DNA of 64,000 nt from positions 1 to 64,000 of the forward strand of contig NZ_VUMY01000004.1 in NCBI RefSeq assembly GCF_009695935.1. The letters run 5' to 3'. This document shows positions 26,076 to 37,066 of this stretch, piece after piece; within the stretch, counting starts at the first letter, position 1, and each line of letters opens with the position of its first letter. A program made the position numbers and the translations under genes. The stretch is from Mobiluncus porci. GTDB lineage: Bacteria > Actinomycetota > Actinomycetes > Actinomycetales > Actinomycetaceae. The notes beneath the pieces are model-generated. The model made no database searches and was not told the DNA's origin. It saw only the letters and a list, made by a program, of their open reading frames with translations.

Positions 26076-26206
26076 GTGCACGAATGTACGGTCAAACCCG
26101 TTTCTTGCCCCTGCGCGACTCATCCGAAAAAGCGTTTTCACAGGTGAGAGGATTTTGGCTTTCCGGCAATTTCGGGCTCGGAGTTTTCCGCCGTACATTC
26201 GTGCAC
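26076..26206. repeat. 131-bp element with perfect 16-bp terminal inverted repeats
   Basis: GTGCACGAATGTACGG (26076-26091) is exactly inverted at 26191-26206. The core has no gene. The element starts 3 bases after the Sua5-type stop codon and ends 48 bp before the WecA-type gene. It has the form of a small non-autonomous transposon, but no transposase with this end is in the window. Confidence 0.65.
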
Positions 26207-26253
26207 ACCACTTGCCGACCGACCCCCCAATTCCTGGTTAAAATAAAACCCAA

Positions 26254-27405
26254 ATGAAGTTCTATGCCCTGATTTTTCTGGTCGCGACCGCGGTGACCTA
26301 TCTCGCGGTCCCGCTCGTGCGCCAGTTCGCCATTGCGACGGGGACCTTGGCTCCGGTGCGGGAGCGTGACGTTCATCAATTCCCCACCCCGCGACTCGGC
26401 GGCCTCGCCATGGGAGTGGGTTTTTTGGTGGCGCTGCTCATCGCCTCCCACACTCCCTACCTCGCCGAGGCGGCCAGTTGGCAACACACTCGAGGTCTCG
26501 TCATCGGGGTGGTGCTGATTTGTCTCCTCGGAGTGGCTGACGATATTTGGGATTTGGATTGGTACACGAAACTGGCCGGCCAGATTCTCATTGCCGGACT
26601 CATGGCCTATCTCGGAATTCAACTGACGTCTTTTCCGGTTTTCGGCCTCACGATTGGTTCCTCGCGGCTCTCTCTCGTGGTGACAATTCTCGTGGTTGTT
26701 GCGGCCATTAATGCGGTGAACTTTGTCGACGGCCTCGACGGGCTGGCCTCGGGCATGATGGCCATTGGCGCCTCGGGACTGTTCATCTACTCCTACACCC
26801 TTACTCGGACGCTGGGCACGGAGTCCTACGCCTCGCTCGCCACCACGGTGGCAGCGGCGCTTGCGGGGATTTGCCTGGGATTCTTAGCACATAACTTCAG
26901 TCCGGCCTCAATTTTCATGGGTGACACGGGTGCGATGCTCTTGGGGCTGGTGACGGCCGCGGCGGCGATTATTGTTACCGGCCAGATTGATCCGGCAGTG
27001 GTTTACTTCCGCCAAGCCTTCCCTTCTTTCCTCCCGATTCTCCTCCCGATTGCGGTTCTCGCGCTGCCCTTGTTTGACATGATTGCCTCGGTGATTCGGC
27101 GACTGTACCACCACCAGTCTCCCTTCCAGGCTGATGCCGGCCACCTCCACCATCGTTTGAGCCACGCGGGGCGTTCGCGGGTGCGGGCGGTGCTGGTGAT
27201 GTATATCTGGACCGCGGTGTTTTCCCTAGGGGCGGCTTCACTAACGCTGCTGCGGATGCGCTACGTTGCCGTCGTGGTGGGAGTGGCTTCGTTGTTGGCA
27301 TTAATTGCCACCATCGAGATCCTTCCCGCGGCGCGTGAAGGAATTCGTCGGCGGCTAAACCCCCGCTACGAGACTCCCCAGGCCCCCGCCCACGCTCTGG
27401 ACTAA
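26254..27405 (+). CDS. Undecaprenyl-phosphate sugar-1-phosphate transferase (WecA/TagO/MraY family)
   Basis: The enzyme transfers a sugar phosphate (typically GlcNAc-1-P) from its UDP form to undecaprenyl phosphate at the membrane, starting a wall polymer. The 383-aa protein has about 11 helices. Catalytic motifs are DD at 96-97 in LLGVADDIWDLD, NAVNFVDGLDGLA at 154-166 and FMGDTGAMLLG, with the C-terminal HHRLSHAG loop. The PTPRLGGLAMG segment (about 45-54) is typical of WecA/TagO rather than MraY. Location just before the ATP synthase genes is common in actinobacteria. Confidence 0.92.
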   Translation: MKFYALIFLVATAVTYLAVPLVRQFAIATGTLAPVRERDVHQFPTPRLGGLAMGVGFLVALLIASHTPYLAEAASWQHTRGLVIGVVLICLLGVADDIWDLDWYTKLAGQILIAGLMAYLGIQLTSFPVFGLTIGSSRLSLVVTILVVVAAINAVNFVDGLDGLASGMMAIGASGLFIYSYTLTRTLGTESYASLATTVAAALAGICLGFLAHNFSPASIFMGDTGAMLLGLVTAAAAIIVTGQIDPAVVYFRQAFPSFLPILLPIAVLALPLFDMIASVIRRLYHHQSPFQADAGHLHHRLSHAGRSRVRAVLVMYIWTAVFSLGAASLTLLRMRYVAVVVGVASLLALIATIEILPAAREGIRRRLNPRYETPQAPAHALD

Positions 27406-27458
27406 GTGGAGCAAACGGGGACGGTTACTATTTCGCCGTGCCGTGATAGCGTAAAAGC

Positions 27459-27911
27459 GTGTCGAAACCAGAACCGCCCCCAGAAAATCGCATCGGGCCT
27501 CTCACCAAGAAGGCCGTGAAATACTCCCTGAAATTCACCGCGCTTGCCATGCTCGTGACCCTGATTCTCGCCGCCCTCATCGCCGCCCTTGCTACCGGCA
27601 TCCCCGGCCTCAAAGCCGTCGGTCTCTCGGCCGCAGCCGGCGCCGCCATGATGCTTGCCACCGCGGCCTCCCACACTTTCACCATCAACCATCCGGATTT
27701 GATGATGGCCGGAATGGGAGGGGATTTCCTCTGCAAAATCCTCATCCTCCTGGGAACCCTCGCCGTCGCCCGCGCCATCCCCGACCTCAACCCGATGGTA
27801 ATTTTCTTGACTATGCTCGCGTTAATCCTGGTCCAAACCGTGGCTTTTCCCGTGGCGGTCACACGCGCTCGGGTGCCACTCCTCGACCCGCCAGAGGATG
27901 AAAATTCCTAA
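27459..27911 (+). CDS. AtpI-like membrane protein upstream of the ATP synthase genes
   Basis: The 150-aa protein has four predicted transmembrane helices (about 23-45, 52-70, 85-104 and 112-132). It sits in the position of AtpI, the assembly factor often encoded first in F1Fo operons. Sequence similarity to AtpI is not obvious to the eye, so the name rests on size, topology and position. The start is GTG 27459. About 105 bp separate it from atpB. Confidence 0.65.
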   Translation: MSKPEPPPENRIGPLTKKAVKYSLKFTALAMLVTLILAALIAALATGIPGLKAVGLSAAAGAAMMLATAASHTFTINHPDLMMAGMGGDFLCKILILLGTLAVARAIPDLNPMVIFLTMLALILVQTVAFPVAVTRARVPLLDPPEDENS

Positions 27912-28015
27912 ATTTTCACAAAGTGAGAACCCGAGGAGTGTTCAAACTGCTCTAAAATTTATGGTAGCGTTGTCTTTGCGCGTTTCACCCGCCAAGATCA
28001 TTTCGAAGGAGAACA

Positions 28016-28846
28016 ATGGGAGTGCTCACAACTGCGGCAATGCTGCCAGCACTATTGCCAACCGAAGGTGATACTTTCCACGCCCCCACCATCATGGACT
28101 TGTTCCCTCCCGTTTTTGCTTTTGCGGGAACGCCCTTTGCGATTGATCGCGTGATGATGATTCGTCTCATCATGATGCTGGTGTTGATTCTGTGCTTGGT
28201 CCTCTACGCCATGCGCGCGAAGCTCATTCCGGGACGCGCCCAGTTCGCGATGGAATTCCTCTTTGACTTCACCCGCAAGTCCATCTCCGAAGAAATCATC
28301 GGGAAGGAACTCGGTCGTAAATACGCTCCGATTATCACCTCAATCTTCTTCACGGTTCTCTTCATGAACATTGCGGGCATCATCCCCGGCTTCAACCTTG
28401 CCGGAACCGCGAAACCGGGTTTCCCGCTCTTGCTGGCAATCTTCGCCTGGTTCGTTTTCGTCTACGCCGGCATCCGGGAGACGGGCCTGGGACAGTTCCT
28501 GAAGTCCTCTCTCTTCCCGCCGGGAGTGCCCTGGCCGCTGTATATCCTCTTGACCCCGATTGAGGCCATCTCGACCTTCGTGATTCGCCCCTTCACCCTG
28601 TTCGTCCGTCTCTTGGCGAACATGATTGCGGGCCACTTCCTGCTGGCACTTACGCTGAGCGCATCGAACTTCTTCTTGTTCACGCTCCTGAGCCAGCACG
28701 TCCAGGCGATTTCCCTCATCGGAATCTTGACCTTCCTCGCGGCTTTCGCCTTCACCCTGTTCGAAATCCTGGTGGCTTTCCTACAGGCCTATATCTTTGC
28801 GGTCTTGACCGCGGTGTATGTGAACCTCTCCGTACACGCCCACTAA
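28016..28846 (+). CDS. atpB: F1Fo ATP synthase subunit a
   Basis: Subunit a forms the two half-channels for protons against the c-ring. The 276-aa protein has about six helices. The essential Arg is in RPFTLFVRLLANMIAGH (about residues 187-203), and the last helix holds FLQAYIFAVLTAVYVN. GAAGGAGAAC precedes ATG 28016. It is the first structural gene of the atpBEFHAGDC order seen here, all on the plus strand with short gaps. Confidence 0.96.
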   Translation: MGVLTTAAMLPALLPTEGDTFHAPTIMDLFPPVFAFAGTPFAIDRVMMIRLIMMLVLILCLVLYAMRAKLIPGRAQFAMEFLFDFTRKSISEEIIGKELGRKYAPIITSIFFTVLFMNIAGIIPGFNLAGTAKPGFPLLLAIFAWFVFVYAGIRETGLGQFLKSSLFPPGVPWPLYILLTPIEAISTFVIRPFTLFVRLLANMIAGHFLLALTLSASNFFLFTLLSQHVQAISLIGILTFLAAFAFTLFEILVAFLQAYIFAVLTAVYVNLSVHAH

Positions 28847-28891
28847 ATAACAAGCTTCTTGCGTCAACCGGCGTGAGAATACCAAGAATAA

Positions 28892-29122
<231 letters not shown>

Positions 29123-29151
29123 AGAAATCTTCAACCTACTAAGGCGAAAAC

Positions 29152-29709
29152 ATGATGAACAGTTTGTTAGTACTGGCCGAGGCTGCCGCTGAGGAGGGTG
29201 CAAAGCCGAATCCTTTGCTCCCGCCTCTGTACGACATTGTTTGGTCAGGGATTATCTTCATCATCATCTTGTTCTTTGTCATCAAGGTGGCTCTGCCGAA
29301 ATACAACGCTCTCGTTGATGAGCGCGCTAGGAGGCTCCAAGAGGGCCTCGATGCGACGGTGAAGGCTCAGGAAGATTCCAAGAAGGCCGCCGCTCGGATT
29401 GAGACGGAGCTTGCGGATGCCAAGGCGGAAGCCGCGGCTATTCGCGACAAAGCCAATGCTCAGGCCGAAGACATCGTGGCACGCGCCCAGGCGCGCGCCG
29501 AACAAGAGGCCAAGCGCATCCAGGAGACTGCCGAGCGGCAGATTGAAGCGGAGCGCGCGGCGGCGGCTGAGTCCTTGAAGAAGGACGTTGGTGCCCTCGC
29601 GACCCAATTGGCAGACAAGATTGTTGGTGAACACTTGCAAGACGAAGCACTCTCGGCTCGCGTGGTCGATCGTTTCCTCGACGAGTTGGAGAAGCAGCCG
29701 GTAGCCTAG
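29152..29709 (+). CDS. atpF: F1Fo ATP synthase subunit b
   Basis: Subunit b is the peripheral stalk. The 185-aa protein has a single N-terminal membrane helix (about 24-46, DIVWSGIIFIIILFFVIKVAL). A long charged coiled coil (about 50-160, rich in A, E, K and R) and a C-terminal segment that contacts delta follow. ATG 29152 and ATG 29155 are adjacent; either may serve. It follows atpE after 29 bp. Confidence 0.95.
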   Translation: MMNSLLVLAEAAAEEGAKPNPLLPPLYDIVWSGIIFIIILFFVIKVALPKYNALVDERARRLQEGLDATVKAQEDSKKAAARIETELADAKAEAAAIRDKANAQAEDIVARAQARAEQEAKRIQETAERQIEAERAAAAESLKKDVGALATQLADKIVGEHLQDEALSARVVDRFLDELEKQPVA

Positions 29710-29754
29710 CCCGCTTATGCGCTAGGAGCGGTTGGAAGGATTATAAGGAGTTTC

Positions 29755-30576
29755 ATGAGAGCCTCATCGGTGCGGACCCTGGCCACTATGGTGGCGGCCG
29801 TGGATAAGGATCTGGGGAAAGCCTCTGAAAAGGACGGCACCCAGGTCGCCGAAGAGCTTTTCGCGTTGTCAGACCTGTTTGACAGCAACATTCGGCTCAC
29901 ACGCAACCTTTCCGATCCGGCGCGGACAGCAGCGGACAAACAAGCCTTGGTCACCAAGATTTTCCAAGGCAATCTTTCCGCTCCCGTTCTGGATGGGGTT
30001 ATGGCTTTGGCTGCGGGTCGTTGGTCAACAGAGGCCGACCTTGGCGAGGCCGCGAGGATTCTCGGCAAGCACGTCCTCCTGAAGACCGCCCAAGACAACG
30101 GCAAACTCGACGATGTGGAGCGCGATATCTTCGCCATGGGACAGGTGATTGGCAAAAACCGCGAGTTGCGGAACTTCTTGACCGACTCTCACCGCGCTCC
30201 GGCTAACGAGCGGATTGAGACTTTCAACAAGCTCATCGGCGAGAAGGTCGAACCGCTGGCTTTGCGGCTGGTCGACGCGGTGATTGAGCGGGCTCTGCCG
30301 GGGCACCTCGGCGCAGATATTCGGGCCTTGCTCGATTCTGCCGCCCAGTTGCGCTCCCGCGCGATGGCAACCATCTACACGGCGGCCCCGCTGAGCGATA
30401 CCCAACAGTCGCGGCTGGTGAACCTGCTGTCGAAGCGGGCCGGTCACGATGTCGTGGTGAACGTTGTGGTGGATCCGAGCCTCATTGGTGGAGTGAAGAT
30501 TCGACGCGGAGATGTCGTCGTGGACGGCGCCGTCTCCACTCGGGCGGCTGAGTTCCGCCGGAAACTGGCTAGTTAG
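29755..30576 (+). CDS. atpH: F1Fo ATP synthase subunit delta
   Basis: Delta joins the top of F1 to subunit b. At 273 aa it has the long form usual in actinobacteria (about 177 in E. coli). The family C-terminal pattern [26 protein letters not shown] lies at about 236-261. The N-terminal part carries the helical OSCP fold. AAGGAG stands 7 bases before ATG 29755. Confidence 0.95.
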   Translation: MRASSVRTLATMVAAVDKDLGKASEKDGTQVAEELFALSDLFDSNIRLTRNLSDPARTAADKQALVTKIFQGNLSAPVLDGVMALAAGRWSTEADLGEAARILGKHVLLKTAQDNGKLDDVERDIFAMGQVIGKNRELRNFLTDSHRAPANERIETFNKLIGEKVEPLALRLVDAVIERALPGHLGADIRALLDSAAQLRSRAMATIYTAAPLSDTQQSRLVNLLSKRAGHDVVVNVVVDPSLIGGVKIRRGDVVVDGAVSTRAAEFRRKLAS

Positions 30577-30632
30577 ATAAAGAAAAACTAGGGAACCACC
30601 CTAGTGAAGACATAAAAAAGAAGGAAAGACGG

Positions 30633-32252
30633 ATGGCTGAGCTATCAATTAGTCCCCAGGACATCAAGAGTGCCTTGGACCAGTTCGTGGACGCCTACGA
30701 ACCGGCCGCTGCCACTGCTGAGGAAATCGGCTACGTCACCGAGACTGCCGACGGTATCGCCCATATCGAGGGCCTGCCCGGCACGATGGCGAACGAGTTG
30801 CTGCGCTTCCAAGACGGAACGCTGGGGCTGGCGATGAACCTCGATGTGCGCGAGATTGGCGCTATCGTTCTCGGTGATTTCACCGGTATCGAGGAAGGCC
30901 AGGAGGTTTACCGCACGGGAGACGTGCTGTCCGTTCCGGTTGGTGACGGCTACCTCGGTCGCGTCGTTGACCCGCTGGGTAACCCCATTGATGGCTTGGG
31001 CGAGATTAAGGACATGACCGAAAGGCGCGCTCTGGAACTCCAGGCGCCCGGCGTAATGATGCGCCGCTCGGTCTACGAGCCCCTCCAGACCGGCCTCAAA
31101 GCCATCGACTCGATGATTCCGATTGGCCGCGGCCAGCGCGAGCTCATCATTGGTGACCGTCAAACCGGCAAGACTGCCATCGCGATCGACACGATTTTGA
31201 ACCAGCGCGACAACTGGAAGTCCGGTGACCCCAACAAGCAGGTGCGTTGTATCTATGTTGCCGTGGGCCAGAAGGGCTCCACCATTGCTTCCGTAAAGGG
31301 CGCGCTCGAAGACGCCGGCGCGATGGAGTTCACAACCATCGTCGCCTCTCCGGCTTCTGACGCCGCGGGCTTCAAGTACCTCGCTCCCTACACCGGCTCG
31401 GCCATCGGCCAGCACTGGATGTACCAGGGCAAACACGTCCTAATCATCTTTGATGACCTCTCCAAACAGGCTGAAGCCTACCGCGCGGTGTCCCTCTTGC
31501 TGCGCCGCCCGCCGGGGCGTGAAGCCTACCCGGGCGACGTGTTCTACCTCCACTCGCGCTTGCTGGAGCGTTGCGCGAAGCTCTCAGATGAGCTCGGCGG
31601 TGGCTCGATGACCGGCCTGCCGATTATCGAAACCAAGGCTAACGACGTCTCGGCCTACATTCCGACCAACGTTATCTCCATTACAGACGGCCAGATTTTC
31701 TTGCAGTCTGACCTGTTCAACGCGAACCAACGTCCGGCGGTAGATGTCGGTATCTCGGTGTCCCGCGTTGGTGGTGACGCCCAGGTCAAGGCGATGAAGA
31801 AGGTCGCCGGTACCTTGAAGATTACGCTCGCCCAGTACCGCTCGATGGCGGCCTTCGCGATGCTCGCTTCCGACTTGGATGCCACGACTCGCAAGCAGTT
31901 GACCCGCGGCGAGAGGCTGATGGAACTCCTAAAGCAGCCGCAGTACACACCTTATCCCGTGGAGGAACAGGTCGTTTCCATCTGGGCCGGCACCAACGGC
32001 TACCTCGACGACATCCCGACCGACAAGGTGCTTGACTTCGAGAAAGACTGGCTGGACTACCTCCGCAACGAAGGCACTATCCTAGCCGAGCTGCGGGAAA
32101 CCGGCGCGTGGCCTGATGAGCTGGTGGCTCGTCTCGAAACCGCGGTCAAGGACTTCCGTGCGGGCTACGATCTCGTCCCCACCAAGGGTGACGCGATGGA
32201 GGGCGAGGCTGAGGCCGAACGTTCTGAAGAACAGATTGTGGTTCGGAAGTAG
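30633..32252 (+). CDS. atpA: F1Fo ATP synthase subunit alpha
   Basis: Alpha carries the non-catalytic nucleotide sites of the F1 head. The 539-aa protein has the beta-barrel N-domain, the Walker A variant GDRQTGKT starting at G174, the catalytic arginine-finger region [14 protein letters not shown] (about 369-382) and the C-terminal helical domain. The last about 25 residues form an acidic tail ([12 protein letters not shown]). AGAAGGAAAG precedes ATG 30633. Confidence 0.97.
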   Translation: MAELSISPQDIKSALDQFVDAYEPAAATAEEIGYVTETADGIAHIEGLPGTMANELLRFQDGTLGLAMNLDVREIGAIVLGDFTGIEEGQEVYRTGDVLSVPVGDGYLGRVVDPLGNPIDGLGEIKDMTERRALELQAPGVMMRRSVYEPLQTGLKAIDSMIPIGRGQRELIIGDRQTGKTAIAIDTILNQRDNWKSGDPNKQVRCIYVAVGQKGSTIASVKGALEDAGAMEFTTIVASPASDAAGFKYLAPYTGSAIGQHWMYQGKHVLIIFDDLSKQAEAYRAVSLLLRRPPGREAYPGDVFYLHSRLLERCAKLSDELGGGSMTGLPIIETKANDVSAYIPTNVISITDGQIFLQSDLFNANQRPAVDVGISVSRVGGDAQVKAMKKVAGTLKITLAQYRSMAAFAMLASDLDATTRKQLTRGERLMELLKQPQYTPYPVEEQVVSIWAGTNGYLDDIPTDKVLDFEKDWLDYLRNEGTILAELRETGAWPDELVARLETAVKDFRAGYDLVPTKGDAMEGEAEAERSEEQIVVRK

Positions 32253-32272
32253 GCTAGAGGAAAGCAAAGGTT

Positions 32273-33205
32273 ATGGCAGGTTCGCAAAGAGCGCTGAAAC
32301 AGCGGATTCGCTCCACGGAGACGCTGCAAAAGATTTTCCGCGCGATGGAGATGATTGCGGCTTCCCGCGTCGGGAAGGCCCGCGCGGCGGCGGAGTCGAT
32401 TACGACTTACGATTCCGCGATTGCTGCCGCGGTGGCCGCTGTCTCCGCGCATACGCAGTTAGACCATCCGCTCATCAAGGAGCGCACCGACACGAATCGC
32501 GTGGCTGTTTTGGCGGTGACTTCCGACCGCGGGATGGCGGGGGCTTATTCCGCGTCTATCTTGCGGGAAACGGAACGCTTGCTCGAACAGCTCCAAGATG
32601 AGGGCAAAGATCCGGTTATTTTTGTCTCGGGTCGCCGCGGCTTGAACTACTTCAACTTCCGCGGCGTGGAAGTCGCCAACTCCTGGATTGGGGACTCGGA
32701 CAAGCCTTCAGAGGCGCGCTCGCAAGAGATTGCTCGCTCGCTGTTGGAGGCCTTCTTGTTGCCGGCTGACAAAGGCGGGGTGAGCGGCCTCTACATGGTC
32801 TACACCAAGTTCCGCTCCATGGTTTCCCAAGTCCCGCAGGTTCGCAAGATGCTCCCGATTAAGGTCATCGACCCGGATGAAGCCATTCAGATTGACGGGA
32901 TGGGACTCGAAGATGTCGGGACTTCCGATGTACTCCCGCTCTATGAGTTCGAACCGAGCGCGGAGGAAGTGCTGGAGACGGTGATGCCGCTCTACGTGGA
33001 GTCGCGGATTCGGACCGCCCTGTTGCACGCGGCGGCCGCCGAGTTGGCCTCCCGCCAAAACGCGATGCACTCCGCTACGGATAACGCCCAAGACCTGATT
33101 ACTGGCCTGACCCGCGAGATGAACCAGGCTCGCCAGGCTGAAATCACCACAGAAATCTCTGAAATCGTGTCCGGCGCGGACGCGCTGAAGGAAACGAAGA
33201 AGTAA
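32273..33205 (+). CDS. atpG: F1Fo ATP synthase subunit gamma
   Basis: Gamma is the central rotor shaft. The 310-aa protein opens with RALKQRIRSTETLQKIFRAMEMIAASRVGKA, the family N-terminal helix, and ends with the C-terminal helix LASRQNAMHSATDNAQDLI. The length fits. It lies 20 bp after atpA and 23 bp before atpD. Confidence 0.97.
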   Translation: MAGSQRALKQRIRSTETLQKIFRAMEMIAASRVGKARAAAESITTYDSAIAAAVAAVSAHTQLDHPLIKERTDTNRVAVLAVTSDRGMAGAYSASILRETERLLEQLQDEGKDPVIFVSGRRGLNYFNFRGVEVANSWIGDSDKPSEARSQEIARSLLEAFLLPADKGGVSGLYMVYTKFRSMVSQVPQVRKMLPIKVIDPDEAIQIDGMGLEDVGTSDVLPLYEFEPSAEEVLETVMPLYVESRIRTALLHAAAAELASRQNAMHSATDNAQDLITGLTREMNQARQAEITTEISEIVSGADALKETKK

Positions 33206-33225
33206 CCACGAAAGCAAGGAAATAA

Positions 33226-34665
<1,440 letters not shown>

Positions 34666-34667
34666 TC

Positions 34668-34997
34668 ATGAGCCTCAAAGTTGCCGTCGTCGACCGCGCC
34701 AACACCTTGTTCCAAGGTGAAGCCGCGCAGGTCGTCGTCCCCTCCGCGGAAGGTGACCTCGGGATTTTGCCAGGTCACCAACCGCTTTTGGTGGTGCTTC
34801 GCCCCGGGACCGTCAGGGTGATTGCTGACAAGACCACAGAAATCCCCGTTTCCGCCGGTTTTGCTTCGACTGATAATGACGCGGTGACCGTGGTTTTGGA
34901 ACGCGACTTGAAACCCGTTTCGGGTGAACTTGCTGAGGAAATTGAAGCTGCGGAAGTTGCAGAGGTTACGTCGGCCCTCGCGGGCAGCAAGAACTAG
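34668..34997 (+). CDS. atpC: F1Fo ATP synthase subunit epsilon
   Basis: Epsilon is the beta-sandwich rotor subunit that modulates ATPase activity. The 109-aa product has the core VAVVDRANTLFQGEAAQVVVPSAEGDLGILPGHQPLL. The C-terminal helical part is short compared with E. coli (139 aa), as in several actinobacteria, so the inhibitory two-helix domain is truncated. The start is 2 bp after the atpD stop, showing coupling. Confidence 0.95.
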   Translation: MSLKVAVVDRANTLFQGEAAQVVVPSAEGDLGILPGHQPLLVVLRPGTVRVIADKTTEIPVSAGFASTDNDAVTVVLERDLKPVSGELAEEIEAAEVAEVTSALAGSKN

Positions 34998-35007
34998 GTG
35001 AACGGCC

Positions 35008-35454
35008 ATGTCTGGAGCGACTGGTTCAGTCATCACGGCCATGGTTTTTGTCCTGATATTCATCTGTGCCCTGGCGATTTATTTCGTCGCGCGGTTGCGC
35101 TTCAAGGCCCAAAATGTCGGATCTTTCAATGTGGCGTATCGCCGTCGCCCCGAGGACGTGTGGGTGGCGGGAGTGTGCCACTATTCCGAGGATCTCTTAA
35201 AGTGGTACCGGATTATTTCCCTCAAGTGGGGCTCGACCCTGCGCTGGACCCGCCACGGTTTCGAGATTCTCGACGCCCAGGTGCAAGAAGCCGACGGGGT
35301 GCGGCTCGCGATTTTGCATTGCCGAGCCCAAGAGGCCAAGCGTGGGGTTTTCCTCCCGCCCGCCGATTTTTGGCTGGCAATGGGGGAGCCGGACTATTCC
35401 GGACTCGTCTCCTGGATGGAATCCGCCCCGCCCCAATCCATCGAAATCTATTAG
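35008..35454 (+). CDS. DUF2550 family membrane-anchored protein
   Basis: The 148-aa protein has one N-terminal helix (about 8-30) and a ~115-residue cytoplasmic domain with the basic FNVAYRRRPED-W and ISLKWGSTLRWTRHGFEIL segments typical of DUF2550. This family follows atpC in many actinobacteria, including mycobacteria, as here (10 bp after atpC). Its function is unknown; the conserved position suggests a link to ATP synthase or the envelope. Confidence 0.85.
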   Translation: MSGATGSVITAMVFVLIFICALAIYFVARLRFKAQNVGSFNVAYRRRPEDVWVAGVCHYSEDLLKWYRIISLKWGSTLRWTRHGFEILDAQVQEADGVRLAILHCRAQEAKRGVFLPPADFWLAMGEPDYSGLVSWMESAPPQSIEIY

Positions 35455-35473
35455 TCGAGGTATCAGATTTCTC

Positions 35474-35520
35474 TTGACACCGAGCCTTCGTATATCTATA
35501 ATGACTTATTAGGATATACG
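35474..35520 (+). promoter_or_regulatory. Consensus promoter and palindromic operator of vapBC
   Basis: TTGACA (35474-35479) and TATAAT (35497-35502) match the sigma70 consensus exactly with a 17-bp spacer. CGTATATC (35489-35496) is inverted at 35513-35520 and overlaps the -10 region. Toxin-antitoxin complexes usually bind such sites and repress their own promoter; that is the inferred role. Confidence 0.85.
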
Positions 35521-35531
35521 GAGGTGGGGGT

Positions 35532-35735
35532 ATGAAAACGCTGGTAGATATTGATGAAAACTTGCTGTCTGAGGCGATGGCATTTGCGGAAACCAACACC
35601 AAGAAAGCCACCATCGCCGCGGCTTTGGAGACCTTTGTGCGACGTGAGCGGGCGGCTCGCTATGTGGTGGCGCTACGACTTGGTCAAGCGAAAGACCTTG
35701 ATGACCCTGAGTTGATTGCTGGAGCGCAGCGTTGA
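35532..35735 (+). CDS. vapB: VapB-type antitoxin
   Basis: The 67-aa protein has the MKTLVDIDENLLSEAMAFAETNTKKATIAAALE pattern of ribbon-helix-helix VapB antitoxins, followed by a C-terminal stretch (about 38-67) that would wrap the toxin. GGAGGTGGGGG precedes ATG 35532. Its stop overlaps the start of the toxin gene by 4 bp. The promoter carries a palindromic operator. Confidence 0.9.
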   Translation: MKTLVDIDENLLSEAMAFAETNTKKATIAAALETFVRRERAARYVVALRLGQAKDLDDPELIAGAQR

Positions 35736-36172
35736 GGCTGGTCTACCTGGTCGATAACTCGGTAATCCAGCGGGTTCACCGTAGCCGAGCTGTAGCTGAC
35801 GCACTTTTGAGCCTCTTGAACACTGGCGACCTAGCTGGTTGTCTCCCGCAAGCGCTGGAAGAAGGTTACAGCGCCCGCAATCTCGCAGAGTGGGAGGAAA
35901 TCAACGACAGTGCTTTGCGGGCCAAGGTCTTTTTGGCCCCAAATCCTGAAATCGCGGAGATAACGAGGCAAATGCAGCGCGCGCTGTTTGCCGCCGGTCA
36001 AGGGAGGGCCGTGGGAGTGAGTGACCTGCAGATTGCGGCGACCGCGGTAGCCTACAGTAATGCGAGGCAAAGTGTCGTCGTGGTGCATTATGATGCGGAT
36101 TTTGAGACGCTGGCAGCCCTCTATCCCACACTTTCGACCCAGTGGATAGTTCCGCGCGGGACCGTGGACTAA
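35732..36172 (+). CDS. vapC: VapC-type PIN-domain toxin (predicted ribonuclease)
   Basis: PIN toxins cleave tRNA or rRNA using Mg2+ held by acidic residues. The 146-aa protein has D8 in LVDNSVIQR, E44-type acid in LEEGYSARN, D in GVSDLQIAATA and D in VVHYDADFETLA, the full acidic set. The start codon is TTG 35732, overlapping the vapB stop (TTGA). The pair lies between DUF2550 and nucS, two genes that otherwise sit in the conserved ATP synthase neighbourhood, so it looks inserted. Confidence 0.9.
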   Translation: MRLVYLVDNSVIQRVHRSRAVADALLSLLNTGDLAGCLPQALEEGYSARNLAEWEEINDSALRAKVFLAPNPEIAEITRQMQRALFAAGQGRAVGVSDLQIAATAVAYSNARQSVVVVHYDADFETLAALYPTLSTQWIVPRGTVD

Positions 36173-36175
36173 ACT

Positions 36176-36270
36176 GTGCTTGCAATTTTGCTTCGCAAAA
36201 TTGCGCACTGACTCCTTGGCCTCGGAAGTGATCGTGCAAGCACGTCACTTCACTCGGCCTGCGTCGCGGT
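36176..36270. repeat. Two-hairpin repeat cassette, copy 1
   Basis: Hairpin one (36176-36208) is GTGC/GCAC plus GCAATTTTGC/GCAAAATTGC around TTC. Hairpin two (36225-36251) is GAAGTGA/TCACTTC and CGTGC/GCACG around AA. A CTCGGCCTGCGTCG tail follows. The same architecture, with different but still paired bases, is seen at 46180-46210 and 46317-46345. It follows vapC directly and could end its transcript, although no T-run is present. Confidence 0.7.
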
Positions 36271-36303
36271 AGGCTCTTTGAAAATCTTTGATAGGCTTAC
36301 CGA

Positions 36304-37059
36304 GTGCGTTTGGTGATTGCGGATTGCGAAGTGAATTATTCCGGTCGTCTCGACGCGCATCTTGCCCCCGCCAAGCGGCTTATCATGGTCAAGGCTGACG
36401 GCTCGGTCCTGATTCACTCCGATGGTGGCTCCTACAAGCCTTTGAACTGGATGAGCGCGCCGTGTCACCTCTCAATTGAGGCCAACTCTATCGTCACGAC
36501 TAGCGCCGCTGCCGACGAGACAGACGCAGACGCTCCGGACGGCGCAGACAACGCGATCGACGCGGGCGAAACCGCCCAAATCTGGACCGTCACGACGAAG
36601 AAAAACGAAGCCCTTGTCATCACGCTTTTCCGCGTTTACTCAGACGAAACCTTTGAACTCGGAATCGATCCCGGTCTCGAAAAAGACGGGGTCGAGGCCC
36701 ATCTCCAAGAACTCTTGGCGGAGCAAGTCGAAGCAGTTCTCGGGGTGGGCTGGTCTCTCATCCGTCGCGAATGGCCGACCCCGATTGGGCCGGTGGATCT
36801 GCTCGTGCGCGATCCGGCGGGCCAGCCGGTCGCCATCGAGGTGAAGCGTCGCGGGGAAATCGACGGCGTGGAGCAGTTGACTCGCTACCTCGAACTGCTG
36901 GGGCGGCAAGTTGATTTACAAGGGATTACCGGCATTTTTGCGGCGCAAGAAATCAAACCCCAGGCGCGAACGCTCGCCGAAGACCGTGAAATCCGTTGCC
37001 TCTTGCTGGACTACGACGCGATGCGCGGCCTTGATGACCCCACCAACCGCCTGTTCTGA
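36304..37059 (+). CDS. nucS: Mismatch-specific endonuclease NucS/EndoMS
   Basis: NucS cuts both strands at certain mismatches and provides non-canonical mismatch repair in actinobacteria and archaea lacking MutS/MutL. The 251-aa protein starts [19 protein letters not shown] and has [16 protein letters not shown] in the N-terminal binding domain. The RecB-like active site has D165 (GPVDLLVRD) and E179-x-K181 (AIEVKRR). The usual C-terminal clamp-binding motif is replaced by DDPTNRLF, which keeps a final LF. Residues about 66-92 are an Asp/Ala-rich insertion. The start is GTG 36304. Confidence 0.93.
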   Translation: MRLVIADCEVNYSGRLDAHLAPAKRLIMVKADGSVLIHSDGGSYKPLNWMSAPCHLSIEANSIVTTSAAADETDADAPDGADNAIDAGETAQIWTVTTKKNEALVITLFRVYSDETFELGIDPGLEKDGVEAHLQELLAEQVEAVLGVGWSLIRREWPTPIGPVDLLVRDPAGQPVAIEVKRRGEIDGVEQLTRYLELLGRQVDLQGITGIFAAQEIKPQARTLAEDREIRCLLLDYDAMRGLDDPTNRLF

Positions 37060-37066
37060 GCTTCGA

